Below the pieces are notes generated by a model that saw only the letters and a program-made list of their open reading frames with translations, was not told where the DNA came from and did not search any database. Shown here piece by piece: positions 8,373-17,883 of a stretch of 64,000 nucleotides of DNA. The position numbers and the translations under genes were made by a program. Source of the DNA: Nitrospirillum sp034653355 (GTDB taxonomy: Bacteria; Pseudomonadota; Alphaproteobacteria; Azospirillales; Azospirillaceae); NCBI RefSeq assembly GCF_034653355.1, contig NZ_JAYEER010000004.1, positions 2,294,001 to 2,358,000 of the forward strand. Reading direction: 5' to 3'. The number at the start of each line of letters is the position of its first letter. Within the stretch, counting starts at the first letter, position 1.

Positions 8373-9542
8373 CTAAATCACGTCCGCGAACAGGGCGGCC
8401 GCGCCCACTTCCGAAAGGTGGATGGCGCGCGCCGCGCGCACGCGCATCTCCTCCTCATAATTTCGCGCGGCCTCCTCAGGCGAGGCTTGGCCGGCCAGGC
8501 ACGCCGCCAGCACGGCGGCGTCCCGCAGGGCGGTGTTGGCGCCCAGGCCGCCGGCGGGGCTCATGGCATGGATGGCGTCGCCCAGGAAGGTCGCCGGTGC
8601 CGCCGTCCAAAGGGGCCAAGTACGGGCCAGGCGGGCGCTGCGCACCGGCAGCAGGGCCACGCCGTCCCGGTCGGCGTGCCGGAACAGGCCGCGCAGGCTG
8701 GGGTGCCAATCGCGGGCCAGATGCTCCGCCACCATCGCCGGCACCACACCGGGGAAAGCTCCGGTCAGCCGAGTACGGGGGCCGATCAACGCCCAGTAGA
8801 GATAGTCGGCCACAGGCGTGACGCCGGGTGGCGTGGCGCCCCAATCGAACAGCATGGGGTCGATGATGCCGGCATAGCCGTCCGCGAAGACCACGCTGGT
8901 GCCGGCGCACAGATCATCGCTCACCGCCGCCCGCACCTGGGGTGTCAGGGTGGTGCGGCCATAAAGACAGACCGCGCCCACGTCCAGCGGTTCCGCCTGC
9001 GGCATCAGCTGGCGGCGGACGGCGGAGTTGACGCCATCGGCGGCCACCACCAGGTCGGCGCGGACGGCGGTGCCATCGGCGAAGGCGACGTGGGCACGGC
9101 CGTCCGGGCCCACGGCCAGGGTCTGGAAGGCGGCGCCGAAGCGTACCCGCTCCGCGATCCCCGTCAGCAGGATTTCCCGCACGGTCTGGCGGTGGGCGCA
9201 GAGATCGCCAGCATCTTCCCGCGTTTGCGCGCCGTCATCGGCGGCGCTCCACACCGCCGGCGCGCGACCGGCCACCGGCGCCAGCTGGCCGTCCAGGAAA
9301 CGGCTGCGCGGGGCCGGCACGGCGCAGGTGCGCCGGAACAGGTCGTACAGTTCGGCCGGCAGGCACCGGGCCAGGGCGTCGGCGCCGTCGGCGTCGATGC
9401 GCAAGCGATAGCCCTGCGCCCTGCCGTCCAGGGCCCCGTCCCGCTCATACACCACGCAGTCGATACCGGCGCGCGTCAGCGCCTGCGCCAGGCACAGGCC
9501 ACCCAGGCCCGCCCCGATGATCGCCACCCGCGTCCCGTCCAT
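8373..9542 (-). CDS. FAD-dependent monooxygenase (aromatic hydroxylase family)
   Basis: A group A flavoprotein monooxygenase of about 390 residues. The N-terminal dinucleotide-binding motif is IIGAGLGGLCLAQAL, followed by YERD at the end of the second strand. LVVAADGVNSAVRRQL is the DG motif, and TFLGDAIHAMSPAGGLGANT is the GD motif that binds the FAD ribityl chain. The MDGTRVAI start is preferred because it places the GxGxxG correctly; an upstream ATG at 9569 adds nine residues. It is divergent from an AraC regulator that may control it. The substrate is not predictable; related enzymes hydroxylate aromatics or antibiotics. Confidence 0.85.
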   Translation of the reverse strand: MDGTRVAIIGAGLGGLCLAQALTRAGIDCVVYERDGALDGRAQGYRLRIDADGADALARCLPAELYDLFRRTCAVPAPRSRFLDGQLAPVAGRAPAVWSAADDGAQTREDAGDLCAHRQTVREILLTGIAERVRFGAAFQTLAVGPDGRAHVAFADGTAVRADLVVAADGVNSAVRRQLMPQAEPLDVGAVCLYGRTTLTPQVRAAVSDDLCAGTSVVFADGYAGIIDPMLFDWGATPPGVTPVADYLYWALIGPRTRLTGAFPGVVPAMVAEHLARDWHPSLRGLFRHADRDGVALLPVRSARLARTWPLWTAAPATFLGDAIHAMSPAGGLGANTALRDAAVLAACLAGQASPEEAARNYEEEMRVRAARAIHLSEVGAAALFADVI

Positions 9543-9632
9543 CTCGTCACCATCCGCCAAAACCGTCATTGGGGATTCGGTAACGCGAAACAGGACAAGC
9601 TTGATAACGATAGTCGGACGAAAAATAATGCG

Positions 9633-9649
9633 GAACGGCCAAACCGTTC
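9633..9649. promoter_or_regulatory. Inverted repeat in the monooxygenase/AraC intergenic region
   Basis: GAACGG (9633–9638) and CCGTTC (9644–9649) flank CCAAA in the divergent promoter region. It is a candidate operator, possibly of the adjacent AraC protein; no other evidence. Confidence 0.4.
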
Positions 9650-9697
9650 GCCAGCCGCCTCCGTCCCCCTCCCCCGCCAGCCGCCCCCAGGGAAGTC

Positions 9698-10534
9698 ATG
9701 CGCCACGCCCACGACACCGCCCCCATGACCAAGGAAGCCTTCCTGCAGATGTGCGAGCGCGCGGACGGCCCGCCCGTGCTGACCTTCTGGGGCAGCCACT
9801 CGCGGGAGGACCGGGGCCGCATGGGCACCAGGGAGCTCGACTGGCACGCGCACCGGCGGGGGCAGCTGTTCTGCGTCGCCAACGGCCTGGTCCATGTGCG
9901 CACGGCCCACGGGTCCTGGATGCTGCCCCCCTTGCGCGCGGGATGGCTGCCGCCCGGCATGATGCACAAGGTGACCATCAGCGGCGTGCTGGACGGCTGG
10001 GGCATGATGTTGACGCCGGAAGCCTGCGCCGGCCTGCCCGACACCCCCTGCGTCATGGGCATCAGCGACCTGCTGCGCTCGCTGGTGCGGCGGGTGACGG
10101 AATGGCCGCCGGAGGCGGCGCTGACGCCGGAGCAGGAGCGGTTGCTGGCCGTGCTGCTGGATGAGGTCCGCCTGGCCCCGCGCGAACCGCTGCACCTGCC
10201 CATGCCCACCGACCCCCGCCTGCTGCGCCTGGCCTTGCGCCTGCTGGAGGCGCCGGACGATGATCGCACCCTGGCGGCCCTGGCCCGTGACGCCGGCCTG
10301 TCGGAACGCACGGCCCGGCGGCAGTTCGTGGCGGAAACGGGCCTGAGCGTGACGCAGTGGCGCCAACAGGCCCGCCTGACCCTGGCCCTGGAACGCCTGG
10401 CGAAGGGGGAAGCGGTGGCGGAGGTGGCGGACGCCCTGGGCTATGCCACGCCCAGCAACTTCATCGCCATGTTCCGCAGGGCCTTCGGCGAATCGCCCGC
10501 CCGCTATTTCGCCCGGCGGGAGGCCGCGGCCTGA
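9698..10534 (+). CDS. AraC-family transcriptional regulator
   Basis: A 278-residue protein with an N-terminal cupin-like sensor (ELDWHAHRRGQLFCVANG and GWLPPGMMHKV) and a C-terminal AraC DNA-binding domain of two helix-turn-helix units: LAALARDAGLSERTARRQF (about 195–215) and VAEVADALGYATPSNFIAMF, ending ESPARYFA. The cupin His pair and the PPG loop are typical of AraC proteins that sense small aromatic or sugar effectors. It is divergent from the flavin monooxygenase, so local regulation is likely but not proven. Confidence 0.9.
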   Translation: MRHAHDTAPMTKEAFLQMCERADGPPVLTFWGSHSREDRGRMGTRELDWHAHRRGQLFCVANGLVHVRTAHGSWMLPPLRAGWLPPGMMHKVTISGVLDGWGMMLTPEACAGLPDTPCVMGISDLLRSLVRRVTEWPPEAALTPEQERLLAVLLDEVRLAPREPLHLPMPTDPRLLRLALRLLEAPDDDRTLAALARDAGLSERTARRQFVAETGLSVTQWRQQARLTLALERLAKGEAVAEVADALGYATPSNFIAMFRRAFGESPARYFARREAAA

Positions 10535-10664
10535 CGGGCGCCAAACGGATAAGCCGCTTATCCTGCCGCCTTTTCCCAACAATGTTTCCCTACCGTATTT
10601 TAGGGGGCAGGCCTGCCCACCATGCCAGCTACCCAAGCGCCCTTGCCGACGCTATGGTGCCGCC

Positions 10665-11504
10665 ATGGTCGACCATACCACGCCCCCGCCCTTCACCCCT
10701 GGTACGCCCGCTGCCGACGCCCTGACGGCGCAGGAGCGTGAGGCGCGATCCTTCGGCTTCCGCGCCATCAGCCCGGCGGAGAAGGCGCCGCTGGTGCAGG
10801 GCGTGTTTTCCAGCGTCGCCAGCCGCTACGACATCATGAACGACCTGATGTCGGTGGGCATCCACCGGCTGTGGAAGGCCGATTTCGTCAGCCTGGTGGC
10901 CCCGCGCGCCGGTGAGACCATCCTGGACGTGGCCGGCGGCACGGGCGACATCGCCTTCCGCATGGCGGCCAAGGCGCCCAGCGCCAAGATCATGGTCTGC
11001 GACCTGACGGAAGCCATGGTGCGCGTGGGCCGCGACCGGGGCATCGACACAGGGCGACTGCCCGGTTGGGACAGGGCGCCGGATATGCGCGGCGGTTTAC
11101 AGTGGACCGTGGGCAATGCCGAGTTGCTGCCCCTGGCCGACCGCTCGGTCGACGCCTACACCATCGCTTTCGGCCTGCGCAACGTCACCCATATCGACAA
11201 GGCCCTGGCCGAGGCGCGGCGCGTGCTGAAGCCCGGCGGGCGCTTCTACTGCCTGGAATTCAGCCAGGTGAACCTGCCCATCCTGCGCGAGCTGTACGAT
11301 CGCTATTCCTTTGAAGTGCTGCCCCGCATCGGCCAAGTGGTGGCGGGCGACCGCGACAGCTATCAGTACCTGGTGGAAAGCATCCGCCGCTTCCCCGAGC
11401 GGGAGGCGCTGTGCCGCCGGCTGGAGGCCGTGGGCTTCAGCCAGGCCAAGGCCCGGCCGCTGACGGGAGGCGTGGCGGCCATCCATTCCGCCTGGCGCGT
11501 CTGA
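10665..11504 (+). CDS. ubiE: Ubiquinone/menaquinone biosynthesis C-methyltransferase UbiE
   Basis: SAM-dependent C-methylation of the benzoquinol intermediate in ubiquinone synthesis. The 279-residue protein shows the UbiE signatures: VFSSVASRYDIMNDLMSVGI near the N-terminus, SAM motif LDVAGGTGDIAFRM, and FGLRNVTHIDKALAEARRVL with LKPGGRFYCLEFS. The ATG at 10665 is the first start giving a sensible N-terminus; the frame is open upstream into the AraC gene. The stop is two bases before the ubiB start, so the pair is cotranscribed. Confidence 0.96.
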   Translation: MVDHTTPPPFTPGTPAADALTAQEREARSFGFRAISPAEKAPLVQGVFSSVASRYDIMNDLMSVGIHRLWKADFVSLVAPRAGETILDVAGGTGDIAFRMAAKAPSAKIMVCDLTEAMVRVGRDRGIDTGRLPGWDRAPDMRGGLQWTVGNAELLPLADRSVDAYTIAFGLRNVTHIDKALAEARRVLKPGGRFYCLEFSQVNLPILRELYDRYSFEVLPRIGQVVAGDRDSYQYLVESIRRFPEREALCRRLEAVGFSQAKARPLTGGVAAIHSAWRV

Positions 11505-11506
11505 CC

Positions 11507-13045
11507 ATGTTCCGCATCCTGCGCAACCTGCGCCGCCTGTACATCATCGGGCGTACGCTGGGCCGCCATGGCGCGCTGTTCCCGGAGGAGTTCCGCGACG
11601 TGGCGCCGGGCCTGGCCCTGGTGCTGCGCCTGATGAACAACAACCGGGCGCCCGGCCGCAAGGGCCAGCGTCTGGCCGCCGCCATCCAGGAGCTGGGCCC
11701 GAGCTTCATCAAGCTGGGCCAGGCTCTGTCCACCCGGTCCGACCTGGTGGGTGACGCCGTGGCCGAAGATTTGGCCCTGCTGCGCGACCGGCTGCCCCCC
11801 TTCCCCACGCCCCAGGCCGTCGCCATCATCGAGGAACAGCTGGGCCGGCCGCTGGGCGAGATTTTCCAGAGCTTCGAGCCCGAGTCCGTGGCCGCCGCCA
11901 GCATCGCCCAGGTGCACTTCGCCGTGACGGCGGAGGGCCGGGAGGTGGCGGTGAAGGTGCTGCGCCCCGGCGTGGAGCTGGCCTTCCGCCGCGACATCGA
12001 CCTGATGTACTGGCTGGCCGGCCTGGCCGTGCGCGTCCTGCCCCGCCTGAAGCGGCTGAAGCCGGTGGAAGTCGTGGAGACCTTCGCCGAGACCGTGCGC
12101 ATGGAGATGGACCTGCGCCTGGAGGCCAGCGCCGCTTCCGAACTGGCGGACAACTTCAAGGGCGACGTCACCTTCAACATCCCCAAGGTGGATTGGGACC
12201 GCACCGGCCAGCGGGTGCTGACCATAGACCGCATCCATGGCATTCCGGTGGACCAGGTGGATGCCATCCGCGCCGCCGGCTTCGACCCCGACGACGTGCT
12301 GCGCCAGGCGGCCAATTCCTTCTTCAACCAGGTGTTCCGGGACGGCTTCTTCCACGCCGACCTGCACCCGGGCAACATGTTCGTGAACATGTCCGGCCAT
12401 CTGGCGCCGGTGGACTTCGGCATCATGGGCCGCCTGGACCGGCAGACGCGGCTGTACCTGGCCGACATGCTGCTGGGCTTCCTGAACCGCGATTACCGCC
12501 TGGTGGCGGATGTGCACTTCGACGCCGGCTACGTGCCCGCCCACCAGTCGCGTGAGTTGTTCATGCAGGCGGCCCGCGCCATTGGCGAGCAGGTGCACAA
12601 CAAGCCGCTGCACGACATCTCCGTCGGGCGATTGCTAGCCCAGCTGTTCGCCGTGACCGAGCAGTTCGAGATGGAGACCCAGCCCCAGCTGCTGCTGCTG
12701 CAGAAAAGCATGCTGACGGCGGAAGGCGTGGGCCGCGCCCTGAACCCCAAGCTGAACATGTGGGAAGTGGCCCGCCCCCTGATCGAGCGGTGGATGCGGG
12801 AGAACCGGGGGCCGGAGGCGCGCTTGGCCGAGGCGGTGCGCAACCTGAGCGCCACCGCCCACAAGCTGCCCCTGCTGCTGCGCCACGCCGACCGCCTGGC
12901 GGAACATCTGGACCGGGGCGGCCTGCCCATCGATCCGCGCAGCATCGACGACCTGGCCACCCGCCTGGGCCGTGGGCGCGGCGGCTGGCAATGGGCCGCC
13001 ATCCTCGCGCTGACGATCGCCGTCACCATCCTGGCGATGCGCTGA
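11507..13045 (+). CDS. ubiB: Ubiquinone biosynthesis regulatory protein kinase-like UbiB
   Basis: An atypical kinase/ATPase of the ABC1/ADCK family required for ubiquinone synthesis at the inner membrane. The 512-residue protein contains the KxGQ motif in PSFIKLGQALSTR, the Ala-rich loop in AAASIAQVH, the catalytic region FFHADLHPGNMFVN and the DFG motif in PVDFGIMG. A C-terminal membrane anchor (WQWAAILALTIAVTILAM) closes it. It starts two bases after ubiE. Confidence 0.95.
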   Translation: MFRILRNLRRLYIIGRTLGRHGALFPEEFRDVAPGLALVLRLMNNNRAPGRKGQRLAAAIQELGPSFIKLGQALSTRSDLVGDAVAEDLALLRDRLPPFPTPQAVAIIEEQLGRPLGEIFQSFEPESVAAASIAQVHFAVTAEGREVAVKVLRPGVELAFRRDIDLMYWLAGLAVRVLPRLKRLKPVEVVETFAETVRMEMDLRLEASAASELADNFKGDVTFNIPKVDWDRTGQRVLTIDRIHGIPVDQVDAIRAAGFDPDDVLRQAANSFFNQVFRDGFFHADLHPGNMFVNMSGHLAPVDFGIMGRLDRQTRLYLADMLLGFLNRDYRLVADVHFDAGYVPAHQSRELFMQAARAIGEQVHNKPLHDISVGRLLAQLFAVTEQFEMETQPQLLLLQKSMLTAEGVGRALNPKLNMWEVARPLIERWMRENRGPEARLAEAVRNLSATAHKLPLLLRHADRLAEHLDRGGLPIDPRSIDDLATRLGRGRGGWQWAAILALTIAVTILAMR

Positions 13046-13143
13046 CCAGTGCTTCCCGCCGTCGATCTTGCTGGCACTCGAAAACCTGTTGTAGATTCGC
13101 GCCATCGGTTCGAAAGGTCGATGCGGTTGAATTAAAAAGCGAT

Positions 13144-13518
13144 ATGGGTGGGGCCATGTTCAATCCCGGTGCGCGGCGCGCTTTTCGGGTAGTTGCCTGT
13201 TCCGTGGCTTTCGCGGCAGCCGCATGGTGCCCATTGGCGATGGCCGCTGGTTTCGCCAGCGCGGGCTCAATTTCCAACATCCTTCCGACGCGGGGCGGCA
13301 CGTTTTTCTTTTTGCAGCACGGCACCCGCACCAACCGGCCGGCCTGCTCGACCCTGGACCGCTGGGTGATCAACGTCACCACCCCTTCCGGTCAAGCCAT
13401 GGCATCTGCCGTGATGCTGGCGTATAGCCTGGGCAAGAATATCGAGATTTATGGCACCGGCGATTGCCGCGACTGGCCGGACACTGAGACCGTCGACTAT
13501 TTCCAAATCGCGGACTGA
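13144..13518 (+). CDS. Small secreted protein of unknown function, tandem copy 1
   Basis: A 124-residue protein with a signal peptide (hydrophobic stretch ending near AMAAG). The mature part begins GFASAGSISNI and carries QHGTRTNRPACSTLDRWVIN, TPSGQAMASAV and GTGDCRDWPDTETVDYFQI. The two Cys, one in RPAC and one in GTGDC, could form a disulfide. A second start at 13156 is possible. It is about 65% identical by eye to the next gene and has the same length. The family is not recognised with certainty; the layout resembles small secreted beta-rich domains such as toxin B-subunit folds, which is speculation. Confidence 0.75.
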   Translation: MGGAMFNPGARRAFRVVACSVAFAAAAWCPLAMAAGFASAGSISNILPTRGGTFFFLQHGTRTNRPACSTLDRWVINVTTPSGQAMASAVMLAYSLGKNIEIYGTGDCRDWPDTETVDYFQIAD

Positions 13519-13583
13519 CGACGCTCAACATCACCATGAACGTCAGTCTGACGGGGATCCCAATAACGACGAGGAAGTGCCGC

Positions 13584-13958
13584 ATGGCCAAGTTCAAGCC
13601 ACACCGGCAGGCAAGCCATCTCCTTAGGATTATCGCCTGGTCCTCAATGGCCTTGTACGCCGTCGGTTCACCCACGGCGCTGGCGACGGGTTTCGCCAGC
13701 GCGGGCTCCATCTCCAATATTATTTCCGAACAAGGCGGCGTGCTGTTCTTCATCCAGCATGGCACACGAACGGACCGCCCGGCCTGCGCGACGCTGGATC
13801 GCTGGGTGATCAACGTCAATACCCCCTCGGGCCAAACCATGGCCGCGGCCCTGATGATGGCCTACAGCATGCACAAGCAAGTCGAAATCCACGGCACCGG
13901 CTCTTGCCCCGACTGGGGCGACACCGAAACCGTCGATTATTTCCAGATCGCGAACTGA
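13584..13958 (+). CDS. Small secreted protein of unknown function, tandem copy 2
   Basis: Also 124 residues. The start at 13584 is chosen for GAGGA eight bases upstream and because it gives a typical signal peptide (MAKFKPHRQ, then a hydrophobic core ending near ALATG). The mature protein repeats the pattern of copy 1: GFASAGSISNI, QHGTRTDRPACATLDRWVIN, TPSGQTMAAAL, GTGSCPDWGDTETVDYFQI. Both Cys are conserved, while the signal peptides have diverged, indicating an older tandem duplication. It lies 65 bp after copy 1 and about 155 bp before asd. Confidence 0.8.
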   Translation: MAKFKPHRQASHLLRIIAWSSMALYAVGSPTALATGFASAGSISNIISEQGGVLFFIQHGTRTDRPACATLDRWVINVNTPSGQTMAAALMMAYSMHKQVEIHGTGSCPDWGDTETVDYFQIAN

Positions 13959-14115
13959 CGGCACTGGGAGCCATGCCCTAACAATCTTGCTCAGGTTGCG
14001 CACGGGAACAGGGCAGCCCTGCGAGTCGCCCGCTTGACGGAAGAACGAAACGAACAAGAGGATGGCGCCTCTCGTTCCATATGTTTCACCCTTCCGTTGT
14101 TGAGGAATTAAGGTC

Positions 14116-15120
<1,005 letters not shown>

Positions 15121-15149
15121 CGATAGTCCCCAGCGCGAGCTGAAGCGTG

Positions 15150-15186
15150 GAGGCCGCCGGAAGAACGCCAGCGGCCTCACCCTTTT
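15150..15186 (+). terminator. Rho-independent terminator of asd
   Basis: GAGGCCGC (15150–15157) pairs with GCGGCCTC (15171–15178), followed by ACCCTTTT, about 30 bp after the asd stop. Confidence 0.75.
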
Positions 15187-15339
15187 GGGTAGCTCAGCGC
15201 GGGAAGGCGCGCCCGCCGCCCACCCTGATGGGAAAATCGGCCGCAGGCCCAACTTTACGGTCGCGGAAAAGCCTCAATTGGTCGCAATATCCTGGTTGTC
15301 CGGGGTCGTTCCCGGGCGAACCCCAACCAGGGACCTCGC

Positions 15340-15579
15340 ATGCATCCGCATGAGGCGACCGGAGCCCCCAATCCGGAACCCGGCATGGCCGCCGCCGCCC
15401 GCCAAATCCTGGACGCGGTCACGCGCTTCCGGAAGATGGGCTGCCGCAACGTCAGCCTGACCCTGACCCGGTCCACGGACACCATCCTGGACGTGCAGGC
15501 CATGCTGACCCTGGCGGGCCTGGCCAGCGACGTGCAGCCGGCCGGCGGCGGTTGCTCCCGCCTGGTGCTGCGCAGCTAG
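15340..15579 (+). CDS. Small hypothetical protein
   Basis: A 79-residue frame with GGGA a few bases before the ATG. The sequence (MAAAARQILDAVTRFRKMGC, then NVSLTLTRSTDTILDVQAML) looks like an alpha/beta soluble protein; it has no signal peptide or membrane segment. Codon third positions are strongly G/C as in neighbouring genes. It has its own downstream terminator. The family is not recognised. Confidence 0.55.
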   Translation: MHPHEATGAPNPEPGMAAAARQILDAVTRFRKMGCRNVSLTLTRSTDTILDVQAMLTLAGLASDVQPAGGGCSRLVLRS

Positions 15580-15680
15580 CTAAGGCGGCTTCCGGATCGG
15601 CGCTGTTCCGCTTCCCCGTCCACCGGGTCGGGGAATGGGGAATACTTTTCCCCACTGGCAGCGAGATCGGACAAAGAATA

Positions 15681-15710
15681 AAGGCGCCCTCCCACCGGAA
15701 GGCGCCTTTT
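15681..15710. terminator. Bidirectional terminator between the small gene and accA
   Basis: AAGGCGCC (15681–15688) pairs with GGCGCCTT (15701–15708), with TTTT to the right and, on the other strand, TTTATTC to the left. It suits both convergent transcription units. Confidence 0.8.
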
Positions 15711-15730
15711 CATTTGGATCGGGGGCGGAG

Positions 15731-15778
15731 CTTACCCCAGGCCCTTCTGGCAGTCTTACCCCAGACCCTTCTGGCCCA
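15731..15778. repeat. 24-bp tandem duplication across the accA stop codon
   Basis: Positions 15731–15754 and 15755–15778 are near-identical 24-bp copies, each containing CTTACCCCAG(G/A)CCCTTCTGG. The unit is eight codons long and in frame, so a second in-frame TAA lies eight codons beyond the accA stop. Confidence 0.8.
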
Positions 15779-16709
15779 TGCTCAGATACTTCTCGCGGCG
15801 ACGGGCGATCAGGGTGCCGCCGTCCTGGCCACGCATGGAGTCCAGGCTGTCGTCGATGGCGTTGCCCAGCGCCAGGATGGTTTCCTCGCGCCGGCGGTGC
15901 GCGCCGCCGATGGGCTCCATGACGATGCGGTCGATGACGCCCAGTTCCTTCAGGTCCTGGGCGGTCAGGCGCAGGGCCGCGGCCGCGTCGGCGGCGTTGG
16001 TGTTGCTGCGCCACAGAATGCCCGAGCAGCCTTCCGGTGAAATAACGGAGTAGATCGAGTGCTCCAGCATCAGCACGCGGTCGGCCGTGGCAATGGCGAT
16101 GGCGCCGCCCGAGCCGCCTTCACCGATGATGGCGGAGACGATGGGAACGCGGGCGCGCAGGCAGGTCTCGATGGACTTGGCGATGGCTTCCGCCTGGCCG
16201 CGCTCTTCCGCGCCCACGCCGGGATAGGCGCCGGCCGTGTCCACCAGGGTGATGACCGGCAGGTTGAAGCGGCTGGCCAGTTCCAGCAGGCGCTGGGACT
16301 TGCGGTAGCCTTCCGGCTTGGCCGAGCCGAAGTTGTGGCGGATGCGGGTGTCGGTGTCGTGGCCCTTTTCCTGGCCGATGACCACCACCGACCGGCCACG
16401 GAAACGGCCCAGGCCGCCGACGATCGCGCGATCCTCGCCGAACACGCGGTCACCGGCCAGCGGCGTGAAATCGGTGATCAGGGCGTTGATGTAGTCCAGG
16501 CAGTGCGGCCGGTTGGGGTGGCGCGCCACCTGGACCTTCTGCGCCGGGGTCAGCTTGCCGTAGGTCGAGCGCAGCAGCTTGTCGACCTTGTCCTCAAGCT
16601 TGCGGACCTCGTCGGCGATGTTGAGACCGCCGCCATCGGACAGGTGGCGGAGTTCATCGATCTTGCCTTCGAGTTCGGCGATCGGCTTTTCAAATTCAAG
16701 GAAGTGCAT
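15756..16709 (-). CDS. accA: Acetyl-CoA carboxylase carboxyltransferase subunit alpha
   Basis: With AccD it transfers the carboxyl group from biotin to acetyl-CoA, forming malonyl-CoA for fatty acid synthesis. The 317-residue protein has the AccA layout: an N-terminal helical part (MHFLEFEKPIAELEGKIDEL) and a crotonase-like core with GYRKSQRLLELASRFNLPVI, LVDTAGAYPGVGAEERGQAE and IIGEGGSGGAIAIATADRVL. No clear Shine–Dalgarno precedes the ATG; instead a short palindrome lies 9–26 bases upstream. The 3' end carries a tandem duplication that repeats the stop region. Confidence 0.96.
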   Translation of the reverse strand: MHFLEFEKPIAELEGKIDELRHLSDGGGLNIADEVRKLEDKVDKLLRSTYGKLTPAQKVQVARHPNRPHCLDYINALITDFTPLAGDRVFGEDRAIVGGLGRFRGRSVVVIGQEKGHDTDTRIRHNFGSAKPEGYRKSQRLLELASRFNLPVITLVDTAGAYPGVGAEERGQAEAIAKSIETCLRARVPIVSAIIGEGGSGGAIAIATADRVLMLEHSIYSVISPEGCSGILWRSNTNAADAAAALRLTAQDLKELGVIDRIVMEPIGGAHRRREETILALGNAIDDSLDSMRGQDGGTLIARRREKYLSMGQKGLG

Positions 16710-16717
16710 GGGTTCGG

Positions 16718-16735
16718 CTTACAACTGCTTGTAAG
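16718..16735. promoter_or_regulatory. Palindrome immediately upstream of the accA start
   Basis: CTTACAA (16718–16724) and TTGTAAG (16729–16735) flank CTGC, ending nine bases before the accA ATG. In the mRNA it forms a hairpin where a ribosome-binding site is expected; as DNA it could be an operator. It is AT-rich relative to its surroundings. Confidence 0.5.
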
Positions 16736-16834
16736 AGGTGCCGCACCGAGGGCCGGGCCGCACAAAGGTCGAAGGCGGCTGATTACCATGAGCGCGGGCC
16801 AGGGGCCAGCGCTATCGAAACCCGCATGTCGCGG

Positions 16835-17878
16835 CTACCCCTTGCGCGGACCGCGAACGCCAGGGTTTCCCTTGGCGAGAGGATGGTGGTCCTCCACCGT
16901 GCGGCGCAGGCGTTCACCCACCACATGGGTGTAAATCTGGGTGGTGCCGATGTCGGCATGGCCCAGCATCTTCTGCACGGAACGCAAATCGGCACCGTGG
17001 TCCAGCAGGTGGGTGGCGAAGGCGTGGCGCAGCACATGGGGGCTGACCTTGGCGGGGTCGAGGCCCGCCGCCAGCGCCAGATCCTTCAGCAGTTGGCCGA
17101 AGCGCTGACGGGTCAGCGTGCCCCCCGAACTGCGCGATGGAAACAGGTGGCCGGCCTGCCTGGCCTCACGACCGGCGGAGAAAAAGGCGGCGCGGTGCGG
17201 CAGGTAGGCGGCCAGCGCGTCGCGGGCCGGGGGCGACAGGGGCACCATGCGTTCCTTCCCGCCCTTGCCCTTGACCACCAGCACCCGGCCGTCGCGGCTG
17301 AAAGCCGACAGCGGCAGTCCCACCAGTTCGGAAACGCGCAGGCCCGTGGCGTAGAGCAGTTCCAGCAGGGCCGCCAGGCGCAGCCCCTCCGCCCCGCCCT
17401 GGGCCGCCGCCGTGTCCAGCATACGGCCGACGTCGTCCTCGGACAAAATCTTGGGCAGGGGGCGGCCCAGGCGCGGGCCATCCAGCACAGCGGCCGGGTC
17501 GATGTCGCGCCGGCCTTCCGACACCAGGAACTTGTAGTACTGGCGCAGGGCCGACAGGCGGCGGGCCACGGTGCGCACCGCCGCCTGGGTGCCGTCGCGG
17601 CCCAGATGGTCCAGGTAGGCGCGCAGGTCGTCGGTGCCCGCCTGGTCCAGGGCGGGAGCCTTGCCGCCTCTCTGGCCCGCGATGAAGCGAGCGGCGTCCA
17701 CCAGGTCACGGCGGTAGGCGTCGCGGGTGTTGGCCGCCGCCCCTCGTTCCGCCACCAGCATGTCCAGGAAGGCGTCCACCCCCGGGGGCAGCGCCAGGGT
17801 GGCGCCACGCGGCCGGCCGGAGGAGCGCCTTTTTGGCCCTCCCCCGGTGGCTTCCGCTTTTGGGGCGCGCGGCGCCAT
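16835..17878 (-). CDS. xerD: Tyrosine recombinase XerD
   Basis: Resolves chromosome dimers at dif together with XerC. The 347-residue protein has an N-terminal SAM-like core-binding domain (about 33–130) and a catalytic domain with the Arg in YATGLRVSELVGLPL, Lys in VKGKGGKERMVPL, HVLRHAFATHLL, LGHADIGTT and the Tyr nucleophile in QIYTHV. The first 30 residues are a basic, Pro/Gly-rich extension longer than usual. It is located next to aroK–aroB, as common in alphaproteobacteria. Confidence 0.93.
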   Translation of the reverse strand: MAPRAPKAEATGGGPKRRSSGRPRGATLALPPGVDAFLDMLVAERGAAANTRDAYRRDLVDAARFIAGQRGGKAPALDQAGTDDLRAYLDHLGRDGTQAAVRTVARRLSALRQYYKFLVSEGRRDIDPAAVLDGPRLGRPLPKILSEDDVGRMLDTAAAQGGAEGLRLAALLELLYATGLRVSELVGLPLSAFSRDGRVLVVKGKGGKERMVPLSPPARDALAAYLPHRAAFFSAGREARQAGHLFPSRSSGGTLTRQRFGQLLKDLALAAGLDPAKVSPHVLRHAFATHLLDHGADLRSVQKMLGHADIGTTQIYTHVVGERLRRTVEDHHPLAKGNPGVRGPRKG

Positions 17879-17883
17879 GGCCG

